Shown in pieces: positions 1 to 10,100 of a DNA stretch of 19,037 bases. The notes beneath the pieces are model-generated. The model did no database searches, was not told where the DNA came from, and saw only the letters and a list, made by a program, of their open reading frames with translations. Numbering within the stretch: position 1 is the stretch's first letter; each line of letters begins with the position of its first letter. The stretch comes from DUNY01 sp964520055 (GTDB lineage: Bacteria; Bacillota; Thermosediminibacteria; Thermosediminibacterales; Tepidanaerobacteraceae): NCBI GenBank assembly GCA_964520055.1, contig CAZFME010000032.1, positions 1 through 19,037 of the forward strand, in the 5' to 3' direction. The translations under genes and the position numbers were made by a program.

Positions 1-695
1 GCAATTCCGCACAAAGCGGCTGCAGCGTATGAAGTGCCACTTACTACGGTATAATCTGAGTTATTTTTAATAGAAATTGCATCAATATTTGTACCGTGTG
101 TTACCGTCATAACGCTTTCATTTCTTTGTGAGAAGTCCGCGATTTCTAAATTATCATCAATTGCACCAACTCCTATGACAGTGGAATAAGCGGCAGGGTA
201 AAACACCCTGTCGCTTTCTGAAATATTGTCATTTCCGACAGCGGAAATGATTATTACATTTTTTGACTCGGCATAGGCCACTGCCGTCTTTAATTCATCA
301 TTTTCAGTATAAATGCCCGAACTTATATTTATTATTTTACATTTGTATGTATCAACAGCATCATAAATAGCCCTGCAAATTGCATCGATACCACCGTTCA
401 GAGGCACCCCTGAAGGATATTTTGAATAGTACATAAGCGGTACTAAATTCGCGTTTGTTGCATGACTTTGAATAATTCCCGTAACCGCAGTTCCGTGTCC
501 AACCTTGTCTGCATAAGATGTTATACCTTCAATATAGCTCTTACCCTGTGTGATTTTTGAATAGTCTAAGAGCTTATTGTTTTCATCAATACCTGAATCA
601 ATAACGGCTACCTTTATGCCCTGGTTTTCTCTTGCCACAGCCGTTGATATAGGTAAAATGCAAATAATTAATATTAAACAAGCTAATTTTTTCAT
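1..695 (-). CDS. Secreted subtilisin-like serine protease (peptidase S8), C-terminus beyond window
   Basis: I translated this from the minus strand; 231 whole codons are visible and the frame is still open at base 1. Residues 1-21 form a short signal peptide (MKKLA, a hydrophobic run, then AVA before R22). The S8 catalytic residues are all present: Asp33 in VIDSGID, His67 in GHGTAVTGI, oxyanion Asn155 in AVGND and Ser222 in SGTSYAAA. Numbering and spacing are almost those of mature subtilisin (32/64/155/221). The catalytic domain starts right after the signal peptide, so there is no room for the usual inhibitor/chaperone prodomain. The ATG lies 13 bp after the SLH gene stop, and its AGGAA site overlaps that stop, which points to translational coupling. 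It probably acts outside the membrane, perhaps on the two exoproteins encoded upstream; that substrate is inference. Any C-terminal anchor or extra domain would lie outside the window. Confidence 0.93.
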   Translation of the reverse strand, partial: MKKLACLILIICILPISTAVARENQGIKVAVIDSGIDENNKLLDYSKITQGKSYIEGITSYADKVGHGTAVTGIIQSHATNANLVPLMYYSKYPSGVPLNGGIDAICRAIYDAVDTYKCKIINISSGIYTENDELKTAVAYAESKNVIIISAVGNDNISESDRVFYPAAYSTVIGVGAIDDNLEIADFSQRNESVMTVTHGTNIDAISIKNNSDYTVVSGTSYAAAALCGI

Positions 696-705
696 TCTAA
701 AATCA

Positions 706-710
706 TTCCT
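706..710 (-). promoter_or_regulatory. Ribosome-binding site of the S8 protease, overlapping upstream stop codon
   Basis: On the minus strand the bases AGGAA sit 10 nt before the protease ATG and share two bases with the TAG stop of the SLH gene. Ribosomes finishing the SLH protein would pass directly over this site, so coupled translation is likely. Confidence 0.7.
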
Positions 711-3700
711 ATTTTGACTCAATGATTTTTGTAATGAGCCGTTTAAATATTGTTGATACTTCCGCTCTTGTGGCATAACCGGATGGATTGAAAAGGTTAT
801 TCCCTATGCCTTGAACAAGACCTGTCTTTTGTGCGTATTGTACTGAACTCTGTGCCCAGTGGCTTATTTTTTCACCATCTTCAAATATATTATCTTTATT
901 TTCTTCAGGCAATGTAATCCCTGTAATTTTAATAAAGCGCTCCAAAATTACACACATTTGCTCACGAGTAATATTATCATTTGTGCCGAAATAACCGCCC
1001 CCGTAGCCTGTAACAATACCATTTTGCGAAGCCCATTCCACAAAGGGTGCATACCACTCGCCGGCTGTAACATCTTTATAACTGCTTCCATGGTAGATAT
1101 TTTCGTCTATACCGTGCAATCTTCCCAAAACCGTAACAAACATAGCCCTGGTCATCTTACCGTCAGGGTTAAACAGTTCATCACTAACCCCTTTAAACAA
1201 GCCTCTGGCATAAACAAATTTAATATATTCTTTTGCCCAATGTGCCGAAATATCGTTAAATGTTGCTTTATATTCCTTTAAGTAATATTCCCCGTCTATG
1301 GGTGCGATAAAATACATATTGCCATCACTCGCTGCGCTCATTGCAACCCTATATTCCACACCATCAACCATTGTACAAACGACTACACTGTTTTTATCCA
1401 TTCCGTCAGTCATGGCTATAACTGCCTTTTCTCCTGCCTTTGCCTTAACTGTCGCCGGTATCAAGGCTTTAGTATGCTTCTTTGAAACTGGCTTTGGCTT
1501 GTCGAAAACTTCTGCACCAAAGGTTGCCGCAGCCGTCATTGAGGCATTTTCCGCAACCCTTAGTTCTCCGGTAACATAGCCTAAACTGTTTGCCGCAACA
1601 GTGAGAACACCCGCATCGTCAATTTTTGCATTTCCACTCACTGCCTTCGCATCCCATACAACAAGATCATTATCGCTGATAACAAAACTACTGTTCTCAG
1701 TTTCCGCTACAAGACTGAGTGCCGCAGTAGTACTGCCTGAGGAATTCAGCATCAGGTTTCGATTAGTATATTGCACACCGTTTGAATAAATACTGACTCT
1801 ATCCATATTTGAAAGTCCGATATTTTGAACTCTTGCCTCTTTGGTATACTTGTTCCCCGCTTCATCTGAAACAGTTATTGTGACCAGATGAGAGGAAACG
1901 CTCTTGTCAACATTTATGCGGAAATTAAAAACACCGTCTGAATCAATGCTGCCTGAAAGATCATTAAGCGCACAGCCGTCAACTTGAACTTCACCATCCA
2001 CTGCAACAGTGAAAACCGCACCCTTGTCGGTTATACCGCTGATATTAAGTGTACCGTCTTCTCTGAAAAAGCTTCCGTTGATTGGGGATGTCAGCAAAAG
2101 TTTTGGCGGCAGCGTATCCACCACAAAGACTTTTGACACTCTAAAGCCATCACCATCGTCATCCTTGCCGCTTATGTTTATTGTATGTGTACCATCGCTA
2201 AGCTTTGGAAGCGTAATTGCAAAGCTATTTGTATCTTTATAATCCCCGGTATAGTCAAAGTTATCAATATACCAATTCCCACTGATTTCACAGTCGGCGG
2301 ATATTAAGAATCCAATGTCTGAAACAATAAAGGTATCGGTATAAACATCAATTTCTGCAGCATTCCCATTTTGGTCTAATCCCCACTGCTTGCTTTTAAT
2401 AGTTTTATAAGGTGTTTGTGGAGTAATATTTATATTTGGAGTGGTTACATCCCTAAGTATTTGTGAGTTTGAAAATACTTCATTACCGTATACTACGCAA
2501 TCGATGTTTCCGTCTTTGTCTTTATCTATATAATTATATGCTGTCACGCCCACCTGATAGGTTCTGCCTGCAGTTAAACCGTAAGTTTTGGACGAGTTCC
2601 CATCCTTATCAAGGCCTGAGTAACTTCCGCCAACAGAGATTGGGGGTAATTTCCCATCCTCCTTATCAAATGCCATATTTACAATGTCGGTTGCTTCAAG
2701 TTTACCTCCAATCAGTTCATAGACGTTCACCAAATAACCATCTGCAATTACATTGCTTTCCAATTCAACATTATAAGATAAGTCTCCGCAATTTGTAATC
2801 AATACTCCTCTTGGATCGGCAGGCTGGTTGGAATTTGTGTATGATATTGGAGTAGCTGTAACCATAACTCCATTTACCACATTCTCCTGAGAATAGACCG
2901 CTCGTAAATAATAATTTCCACTGGCTATATCTGCAGGAATTGCAAAGCTCATACTTTTGTTTTCAATATCCATACTTGTCTTCAAAGCCGAAATTAAACT
3001 ACCCGGTTCCTCCCCGTTAGGATCCTTTGTCAAGAAGAAACTTAAAGAATCCAGCTTATCAAGCTCTGTACCATCCCAATTTACAGTAATGCTTTGATTG
3101 CTTTGGGTGCAGTTTAAAGATGTGAGCTTAGGTATAGAACCTACTTCAAATAAGATTACATCGGCAGCTATACCAGTTGTGATTTCCCAATCTTTATCGA
3201 AATCCTCACTTTTAGTCAATACTACCCCCAGTGTTGCCCTTTTTGTTCTTTCATCATAAGTTATATTAGCATTAGCAGTAGATAAATTATTTGCGGATTG
3301 AGAATAGAATTCCAAATTAAACTTGTTCTTTGCATTATCTTCTATTGTAAAGCCCTGTGCAATTATCTTTGCAGCTTCAATACTATCAGCGTCATAGCTT
3401 ACTGTATATGCAAATTTCTTTCCGCTATAGCTACCGGCATTAACAATATGTCTCTCTTTGGTAGCATTTGAGTATACTGATGGATCATCTGCCAAAAGCT
3501 TGGGCGTAGATTCAACATCCTCGGCAATCTCCGCTTTAGCCGCTAACACAATATTGCTGCCGATACTCATGTATAGCGTCCTGTCCGTTTCGGCATCATA
3601 GTAGACGGGAATACTGCTGCACTCTAAAAGTTCAGGGAAGGTAGGCTGTGCATTTTCACCTTTTTTCAGTGATACATCTACATTTTCGCCCCAATAGTAG

Positions 3701-6700
3701 ACGACTGTCACACCAATATCCCCCAATGTAGTTGCGGCACCCCAGATTTTTTCGCTGTTCAGCCCAAAATCAACCTGTGCCAGCTTGATCCCGCCAACGA
3801 CAGGAATAGCGCTCGGTATTTTAAGAGTGCCCCTTATAAAGGCCTCAAAAAAGCAGTCCTCATAGTCTTCATTATCTATAACTACAATATACCCTTGTCC
3901 AACTATGATATCGTAATAGCTTGCACCAACGGCTGCAATAAAATAATAATCCGGATACCAGTCAAATTGTAACTGAAATTTTTTAAACACTTCAATGTTT
4001 GTCTTCTTTATTTTCACACCATCCACATTTAATCCGATTCCACGAAGACTCAAATATAAATCTGCACGAGAGGATAATACCTTAAATATATCGAATGCAA
4101 CCGAAATAAGTAGCTTAAGGGGCGGAACGCCATTAGCTGCAAAAATTGTATCATATAATTCATCAAAGCCGCCACCCCCGCCGGTTATCCATAGGACCCC
4201 AAATCCGTCAACATTTATGCCGGGCTCAAAGCCTTCAATATATAAATAAAACTTATCAGGTATTGGAATATTATTGTAGCTCTTAATGCCCAGGTCAACC
4301 TCAAATGTGATGGTTGTAAACTGGCATTTTCCCTTTACCCCAAATGCCCAGTTACCTATGGTGTTAACCGACAATTTGCCTTGTATGGAAGGCATGGCGT
4401 CAATATACGCAGGGAGCGCAAGTTCCACCTCAAATTTGACTCCCATGAAGCCCTTGCCGCAACCAAAGAGTATGTTGTCAACTACGACGCTGGCTTGGCC
4501 TTCTGTATGCTCCTTGCCGTCTTGAGTGTGAGATTTCTTTGTTTCATCCATGTATTTATCCCACAAGGCTCTTAATTCACCGCTTGGGTCTTCCGAAATC
4601 CAATAGAGTTCGGTGCCGACTTTTATGTCCCTGCCTAGAGGATCCTTAGCAAGCTTTGATTCGGGGATTAAAAAACCCAAATCAAGGGCTGCCGAAAAGG
4701 AAAGCACATGCCCTATAACGGGCGTTGACTTAGTGACCTTCGTTATGTTTTCTTCGTCTGTATCATACATGATGCCAAGGGTACCGTAAGTCATCTTGAA
4801 AATCATACCTGCCAATGTTTGACCAAGCCCCAAAGCGTTTGGCCAAATGAGTGTAATGGCATTGTCATTAAACCCTGACATTTTTTCACCGCTGTCATTA
4901 TATGGAACCAAACTATATTCTTCCCCGTTTTTGATTTCTGTAAGGGCTGCTTTTCCCTTCCATATGCTTGTTCTCTCAACTGAAGTATAAAGGCTTCCGT
5001 CAAAATCAACATAAACTGATTTTGCCTCTCTGTTTTCCGATTTATAATAGACAGCAAGGGTACCGCCTTCAAAATCAATACAGTTATTTATTGATATCAG
5101 ATTACTGACTATACTATTGCCGCTGCTGTCTGTTGATTTAATAGACGTAGCGACATATTTCTCATCTATTTCATTTTGTTCTTCAGTCTTTACAAATTCA
5201 CCCCGAAAGGCAAGCAGCACCTCTGTATATTTGGATTTATCCTGGTTGAATTCTTGCTCGTTTTTATAGCTCTTGATCAAGTATTTCGCATTGCTTTGTT
5301 TACCCTCTTGTACGACTGCTACAATACCATAATAGTTGTTTTGGTATTGCAGATCATTGCTCATAGTCACAGTCAAGGCCGGTGCGGTTAATACTCGGTT
5401 ACAGGCAAGAGTTTCCGCAAATGCAGGGGTCAATTCAAATTTCAAATCGTAAACTCCCGGAGCCATTGTATCGGTAAAGATAACATCCATCACATTCTCA
5501 TCGGGGAACAGGATGTTTTGAGTGTCTATTTGGTATCTAATATCCGAATTGGCTTTGTTGTAGGCATACAAAGAATACTGAGACTTATCACCGTTTAACA
5601 TGCCGATATTATTGCCGGTTATCAGCAAATGCCTTGTTCCCTCATTATAGAGAATCTCCGGCTCTTTGCCCGTAAATGTTATTTTGGGCAGATTGCCGTC
5701 ACCACCCGGGCACAAAATATAGAACGTTGTCGAACCAATAAGATTTTCTTGAACCAGATTGCTCTCTGTACCCACAGTATCTTTACTTGTGTCAAACACA
5801 TGCATTTCAACCTTGCGGTAAGAGGCGCTATTTCCTACATCCGCCCTGAAATAGAAGGTTGATGTTTTCGTCTGGCCTACTGCAAAATTCATAAAGTCAA
5901 CAGTATAAGGAGCTTGATAGGATGGTGCAGTAATCAACTCATTGCCGGCTCCGTCAAGGGGGGTTATTCCGTTTGAAGTATAAAATGCAACTGTAGCCTT
6001 AGCATATTCCTTTGCAGAGCCACTGTAGTAGTTTTCGAATTGTGCCTGCACACCAAAGTTAGCCTTGCCGGGCAGCGAAGCATCCGCTTTTACGTATTCT
6101 TTGCGGTCCGGGCTCAAGGAAAGCGACAAAGGAGCAGTGGTGTTTACAGCAATATTGTCAGAATGGGAAACTGTAAAATTGGAATACACGCCATAGTTTG
6201 TCACAACCTGCTTGCCGGCCCCTGCCGCAGAAACAGACCCTATGTCATAGTAAAGGGCATAAGCACTGTCGGCCGTTTGATATAATAAATTATCCTTATT
6301 TGTAAATGTCATCGAAGTATCGGGGACAAAATCAAATGCAGTAGCTGCAAGATTGTTCCAATGTGCAAAGGCAACTTGATAAGGAAGTGCATTTGCACTG
6401 TTTACCGTATATGCTGTTATACTTGGAGCACCCGGATCATCATATGCAAAAAAGTTTAGTGGAATATATTCCTTTGACTCAATGACCTGTTCTGTTTTGA
6501 TATGCCGATAACTATTGTTAATATCCACAACCTCATAATAGGCAAAGTCCTGTTCGCCCAAAGCCGTATCCAAAAGCAGTCTTTGTTTAATCTTTACCGT
6601 ATCACTTCTGGCACTTGTCACCCTATAGCTTAAAGATACCATGCCATGCTCTGCCGAGCCTATATTGGCAAGCTCGATTCGCTGTGTAAAAGTAAGTTTA

Positions 6701-7095
6701 TCAACTGTCCATATTGATGTAATTCCCGTTGCATCCTGTGTAGTTCTAAGGTTGTTTCCCCCCAGGCTTAAGAATGAATAATCACCGCCAAATACATATT
6801 CCTTTACGTCTCCATTGGGATAAGTCACTTCAAAGGATGCAAATGAGGTGTCATATTCATCACTATGATAGAGAAGCTTTTTATTGTTATCTGATTTTAT
6901 AAGCCTGTTCCCCTCACCGGTAGCAATAGCAAAACCGCCATTTTTACCGGAAACGGTTGCCGATATATAGATATTTTTTAAGGTATAAATATCAGGTTCG
7001 GCAGCATATGCAGAAATTTGTGTTATGGGTAAAACAGAAAATGTAAATACAAAAACTGTCAGAATTGAAACTATCTTTATCGTTGTTCTATTCAC
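709..7095 (-). CDS. Giant secreted surface protein with three C-terminal SLH repeats, Ig-like and fibronectin-III-like modules
   Basis: A 2128-residue exported protein. The start is GTG (7095-7093), placed 8 nt after AAGGGGGG. Residues 1-32 are a signal peptide (TTIK basic start, hydrophobic core, cleavage near SAYAA). An N-terminal beta-rich domain (about 35-320) and sandwich modules follow. Residues about 880-1140 are a run of amphipathic strands with a glycine patch (TGGGGG near 975) that I cannot assign. Then come FN3/Ig-like modules (about 1320-1745; DTLPP near 1660), with acidic loops DKDKDGNID (about 1523) and DDDGDGF (about 1638-1644) that resemble calcium sites. Three SLH repeats close the protein (about 1946-1995, 2006-2056, 2071-2120), each with a recognisable TRA/TRE core; TRAE is intact in the third. 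SLH triplets are known to bind pyruvylated secondary cell-wall polymer, so this is the wall-anchored member of the operon. No enzymatic motif was seen; an adhesive or structural role is inferred. Confidence 0.93.
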   Translation of the reverse strand: MNRTTIKIVSILTVFVFTFSVLPITQISAYAAEPDIYTLKNIYISATVSGKNGGFAIATGEGNRLIKSDNNKKLLYHSDEYDTSFASFEVTYPNGDVKEYVFGGDYSFLSLGGNNLRTTQDATGITSIWTVDKLTFTQRIELANIGSAEHGMVSLSYRVTSARSDTVKIKQRLLLDTALGEQDFAYYEVVDINNSYRHIKTEQVIESKEYIPLNFFAYDDPGAPSITAYTVNSANALPYQVAFAHWNNLAATAFDFVPDTSMTFTNKDNLLYQTADSAYALYYDIGSVSAAGAGKQVVTNYGVYSNFTVSHSDNIAVNTTAPLSLSLSPDRKEYVKADASLPGKANFGVQAQFENYYSGSAKEYAKATVAFYTSNGITPLDGAGNELITAPSYQAPYTVDFMNFAVGQTKTSTFYFRADVGNSASYRKVEMHVFDTSKDTVGTESNLVQENLIGSTTFYILCPGGDGNLPKITFTGKEPEILYNEGTRHLLITGNNIGMLNGDKSQYSLYAYNKANSDIRYQIDTQNILFPDENVMDVIFTDTMAPGVYDLKFELTPAFAETLACNRVLTAPALTVTMSNDLQYQNNYYGIVAVVQEGKQSNAKYLIKSYKNEQEFNQDKSKYTEVLLAFRGEFVKTEEQNEIDEKYVATSIKSTDSSGNSIVSNLISINNCIDFEGGTLAVYYKSENREAKSVYVDFDGSLYTSVERTSIWKGKAALTEIKNGEEYSLVPYNDSGEKMSGFNDNAITLIWPNALGLGQTLAGMIFKMTYGTLGIMYDTDEENITKVTKSTPVIGHVLSFSAALDLGFLIPESKLAKDPLGRDIKVGTELYWISEDPSGELRALWDKYMDETKKSHTQDGKEHTEGQASVVVDNILFGCGKGFMGVKFEVELALPAYIDAMPSIQGKLSVNTIGNWAFGVKGKCQFTTITFEVDLGIKSYNNIPIPDKFYLYIEGFEPGINVDGFGVLWITGGGGGFDELYDTIFAANGVPPLKLLISVAFDIFKVLSSRADLYLSLRGIGLNVDGVKIKKTNIEVFKKFQLQFDWYPDYYFIAAVGASYYDIIVGQGYIVVIDNEDYEDCFFEAFIRGTLKIPSAIPVVGGIKLAQVDFGLNSEKIWGAATTLGDIGVTVVYYWGENVDVSLKKGENAQPTFPELLECSSIPVYYDAETDRTLYMSIGSNIVLAAKAEIAEDVESTPKLLADDPSVYSNATKERHIVNAGSYSGKKFAYTVSYDADSIEAAKIIAQGFTIEDNAKNKFNLEFYSQSANNLSTANANITYDERTKRATLGVVLTKSEDFDKDWEITTGIAADVILFEVGSIPKLTSLNCTQSNQSITVNWDGTELDKLDSLSFFLTKDPNGEEPGSLISALKTSMDIENKSMSFAIPADIASGNYYLRAVYSQENVVNGVMVTATPISYTNSNQPADPRGVLITNCGDLSYNVELESNVIADGYLVNVYELIGGKLEATDIVNMAFDKEDGKLPPISVGGSYSGLDKDGNSSKTYGLTAGRTYQVGVTAYNYIDKDKDGNIDCVVYGNEVFSNSQILRDVTTPNINITPQTPYKTIKSKQWGLDQNGNAAEIDVYTDTFIVSDIGFLISADCEISGNWYIDNFDYTGDYKDTNSFAITLPKLSDGTHTINISGKDDDGDGFRVSKVFVVDTLPPKLLLTSPINGSFFREDGTLNISGITDKGAVFTVAVDGEVQVDGCALNDLSGSIDSDGVFNFRINVDKSVSSHLVTITVSDEAGNKYTKEARVQNIGLSNMDRVSIYSNGVQYTNRNLMLNSSGSTTAALSLVAETENSSFVISDNDLVVWDAKAVSGNAKIDDAGVLTVAANSLGYVTGELRVAENASMTAAATFGAEVFDKPKPVSKKHTKALIPATVKAKAGEKAVIAMTDGMDKNSVVVCTMVDGVEYRVAMSAASDGNMYFIAPIDGEYYLKEYKATFNDISAHWAKEYIKFVYARGLFKGVSDELFNPDGKMTRAMFVTVLGRLHGIDENIYHGSSYKDVTAGEWYAPFVEWASQNGIVTGYGGGYFGTNDNITREQMCVILERFIKITGITLPEENKDNIFEDGEKISHWAQSSVQYAQKTGLVQGIGNNLFNPSGYATRAEVSTIFKRLITKIIESK

Positions 7096-7103
7096 TATCA
7101 GTT

Positions 7104-7111
7104 CCCCCCTT
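7104..7111 (-). promoter_or_regulatory. Strong ribosome-binding site deciding a GTG start
   Basis: AAGGGGGG on the minus strand lies 8 nt before the GTG at 7095-7093 and just after a tandem TGA TGA that ends the upstream exoprotein. No ATG lies at good spacing, so GTG is taken as the start; the signal peptide that begins there supports it. Confidence 0.75.
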
Positions 7112-7113
7112 CA

Positions 7114-10100
7114 TCATTGTGCATATAGGTATGTTAAATAGGTTCCTCTGTTTTGAGTTACTATATAAAGTGTGTAATAACACTCTTTATTAGGAAGCAT
7201 AATGCTTTGGGGATTGTCCAATTTAGAAATACTTTTCATTTCCCCTGCTGTCCATCTTCCTTTGCGCAAATAAACCTTATATGGCTCACCTTCACCGAGG
7301 GGTAGATTGGAAACGCTTAGGTTAACCCTTTGTCCATCAATGAGTGTGACGCCATTTGGTTCTGTTCGTGTGCCGTTCACGGTTATGTTAAGTTCGCTTG
7401 CAGAGAAAACCTTCACATAGCGTGTTGCTTTTCCTTCATTACCTACCGAATCGGTTGCTGTATAAACTACCGAATATAAACCTGATTTCGCAAGCTGTGA
7501 AGGAGTGATAGATTGGCAGCTTATGACTATATCCTCTTCAGCGGATATGTCATCCTCTACTGACACTCCTTCCATTAACATCGTTTCAAAGCTCTCAAAA
7601 TCAGTACTGCTTAACACTGTCAATGTAATTGGGCTGAAAGTTATTTTCGGCGCTGTCTTATCAAAACAGTTTAATGTAACAAAAGCTGTTGTTTTTCGTC
7701 CTGCCATATCTGTTGCGATAATTTTATAACTGCCGTTTTGTGTTGCTTCAAATGTAACCCAATCACATTCGTCATCATCAAATTCGCCATTTTTGTTTGT
7801 ATCTTCGGGAGCTTCTACGTTTTTGCTTACTCCCTGATAGGTAAGTGTACCTGCTTCGCTCATGGTGGCTTTAAAGATTAAAGCATCCTTTCGATACGTC
7901 CCTACAGGCGGCAAACCCGAAAGAAGTATTAAAGGCGCATATTCATCAATATTGGCAATTGTAACTTCCTTGGTTGTTATATTTCCGGCTTCATCGGTAA
8001 ACCTGAAGGTATATCTTCCTCGCTGTGTAAAGGTTTTCGTAATTATATCGCCTGTATCATATAATTTACTGCCGGTTTCACCCTGCCCGGAAACATATAC
8101 AGGCTCACTTAAGTCTTTGAATACAACAGTCGCAGTAGTATCGGTTGCATTATCTGTTTTTTCCATGGTAAGTGTTGGAGGCTCTTTATCAATAATGTCA
8201 TCAATAGTAAGCTTGATACGGTCTCCAGCACCATTAAGGCTTGCAAAATATAGATCTACAGTAGCATTTTGCAGGAAGTTTATGATAGCATTATCCGTAT
8301 CATACGACCATGTTACATAATTCTCTTCATCCGGAATCTGAACATCATTCTCATCTGAAGGTGCGTAATACACTCTGAGAAAAGCATGTTCAATAGTTTT
8401 ACTAAATACCACCTTTGCAGTCATTGTTTTATTGGTTTTTATTGCTGGTTGTGTAACATCATAATAATCGCCGTCTATAAGGTATGGTGACCACCAAGCC
8501 ACCGTAGCAATAGGAGTCTCATCGTCTATACTGTCAACCGCAATGGTTCCTGTGCCGATATTTCCTGCTAAATCACGCATGGTAATCTCAACGCTCTTGT
8601 TTTCATAAAAGGTTAATACATACCTGCCTTTGGAGTCCTTACTAAGGCCTACGGGACTTATAAGTGTTATTTCCTCCGGTAATGATTTATCATCCTTTAG
8701 GGTAAATAGTGCATTAACAGAAGTAAAGCCTGCTGCCTCATATGCGATTGTATCTATTTCAGGAGGGATGGAATCTATTTTATCCCATATATTCGCCGGA
8801 AAAGAAACCGTTACAAAATTGTTTTTTTCGTCAATTATCACAACAGTAAATGCTGCGGCTTTGTTAATCCCAATATTGCTGCCGCTTGATATAACCCCTT
8901 GGATCGCTTGACTTACCGCATTTTCGTAAGTAATTCCGTCAGTGGAAGCATTATATCCATCCAACAAAGCCATTTTCGTTTTGCTCTCGTCTGAAATATT
9001 GAACTTAAAGATGTAGCCACTTGCCCATGATGTTGCACCAGGCACTATTTCCTCTATCCCGGAGCCGGAATCGGCTTCCCAAATGTCCATGAATTGGGTG
9101 ATGCCTCCGAACTTACCGTAGACATCAATGTAGAAGCCAGGCGGTGTTGTATCCTCTATGATAAGGTCTTCTTCGCTAAATCCGGTGGAATCATCATGAA
9201 TGTAGTTATCACTGTTATCTTCTCTTTCTTTTTTCTCAATAATTTGGATAGGTAGATTCACCTGCTTTACACCTATATTCCCATTTCCATCTTGATATTC
9301 GAAAAAATAGCTTGTAGCCTCACCGTATAAAAAAGTATGTGATGTAAGTTTTCCGTTAATGCCGGTTATAGGAGAATCCGCTGTAATCCATACATCAACA
9401 TTGTTGTCAGTCTGTGTTTCACCTTCGGGAACAGTATCCGAATCAAATTCGTTGTAGTGCCAATGGACCGTAACCTCAGGAGCCTGTCTTGTACTGCCGT
9501 CAATTACAATAACAGGTGCATCAGTATTAACCCACCACGTATTAGAATTAATTGGTCTTTCTTCCATCATCATGACGATAACATTTTCGTCCTTATCAAA
9601 CTCTATCAAATCATTTCTTGCTGTTAGTGATCTCAAGTAACCGCCGCTATTAAAAAGCGAACCCGCATAGCAATCTGCGAATACGGTAAAGGGCAAACCC
9701 TTAGACTCTATTGAGAAGAGGTATTTTCCTGTATTAAGATCAACACCACCTAACGTTATATCCATATCATTTACAATACCAACGACCTCTTTTTGCACAG
9801 AATAGCTATTACCAAATATATCATCATATGTTACTGTGTAGGTTCCATCCTTAAATATACTTAAAAATGGTTTTTCAAAGGCGAATCCTGTTGTGGCATT
9901 GTGATGCTGGAAAGGCGTAACATTTGTAACAGGTAAATTAAAATCAGCTGTCACGCTATGCAGATTGTACTTTTTATATTCATCTCTATTGTTTTGAGGA
10001 TATGTTTTATCGATATAAATATATCTGATATCCTCTTGTATAGGTTCAAACTTTAACGTAACACTAGGCTGGACATTTTTGGCTGTTATTGTACCTGGGG

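Noticed and set aside
1..7095. Antisense plus-strand frames across the SLH gene and protease
   Set aside because: They lie opposite intact genes with clear domains and show no motif or start signal.
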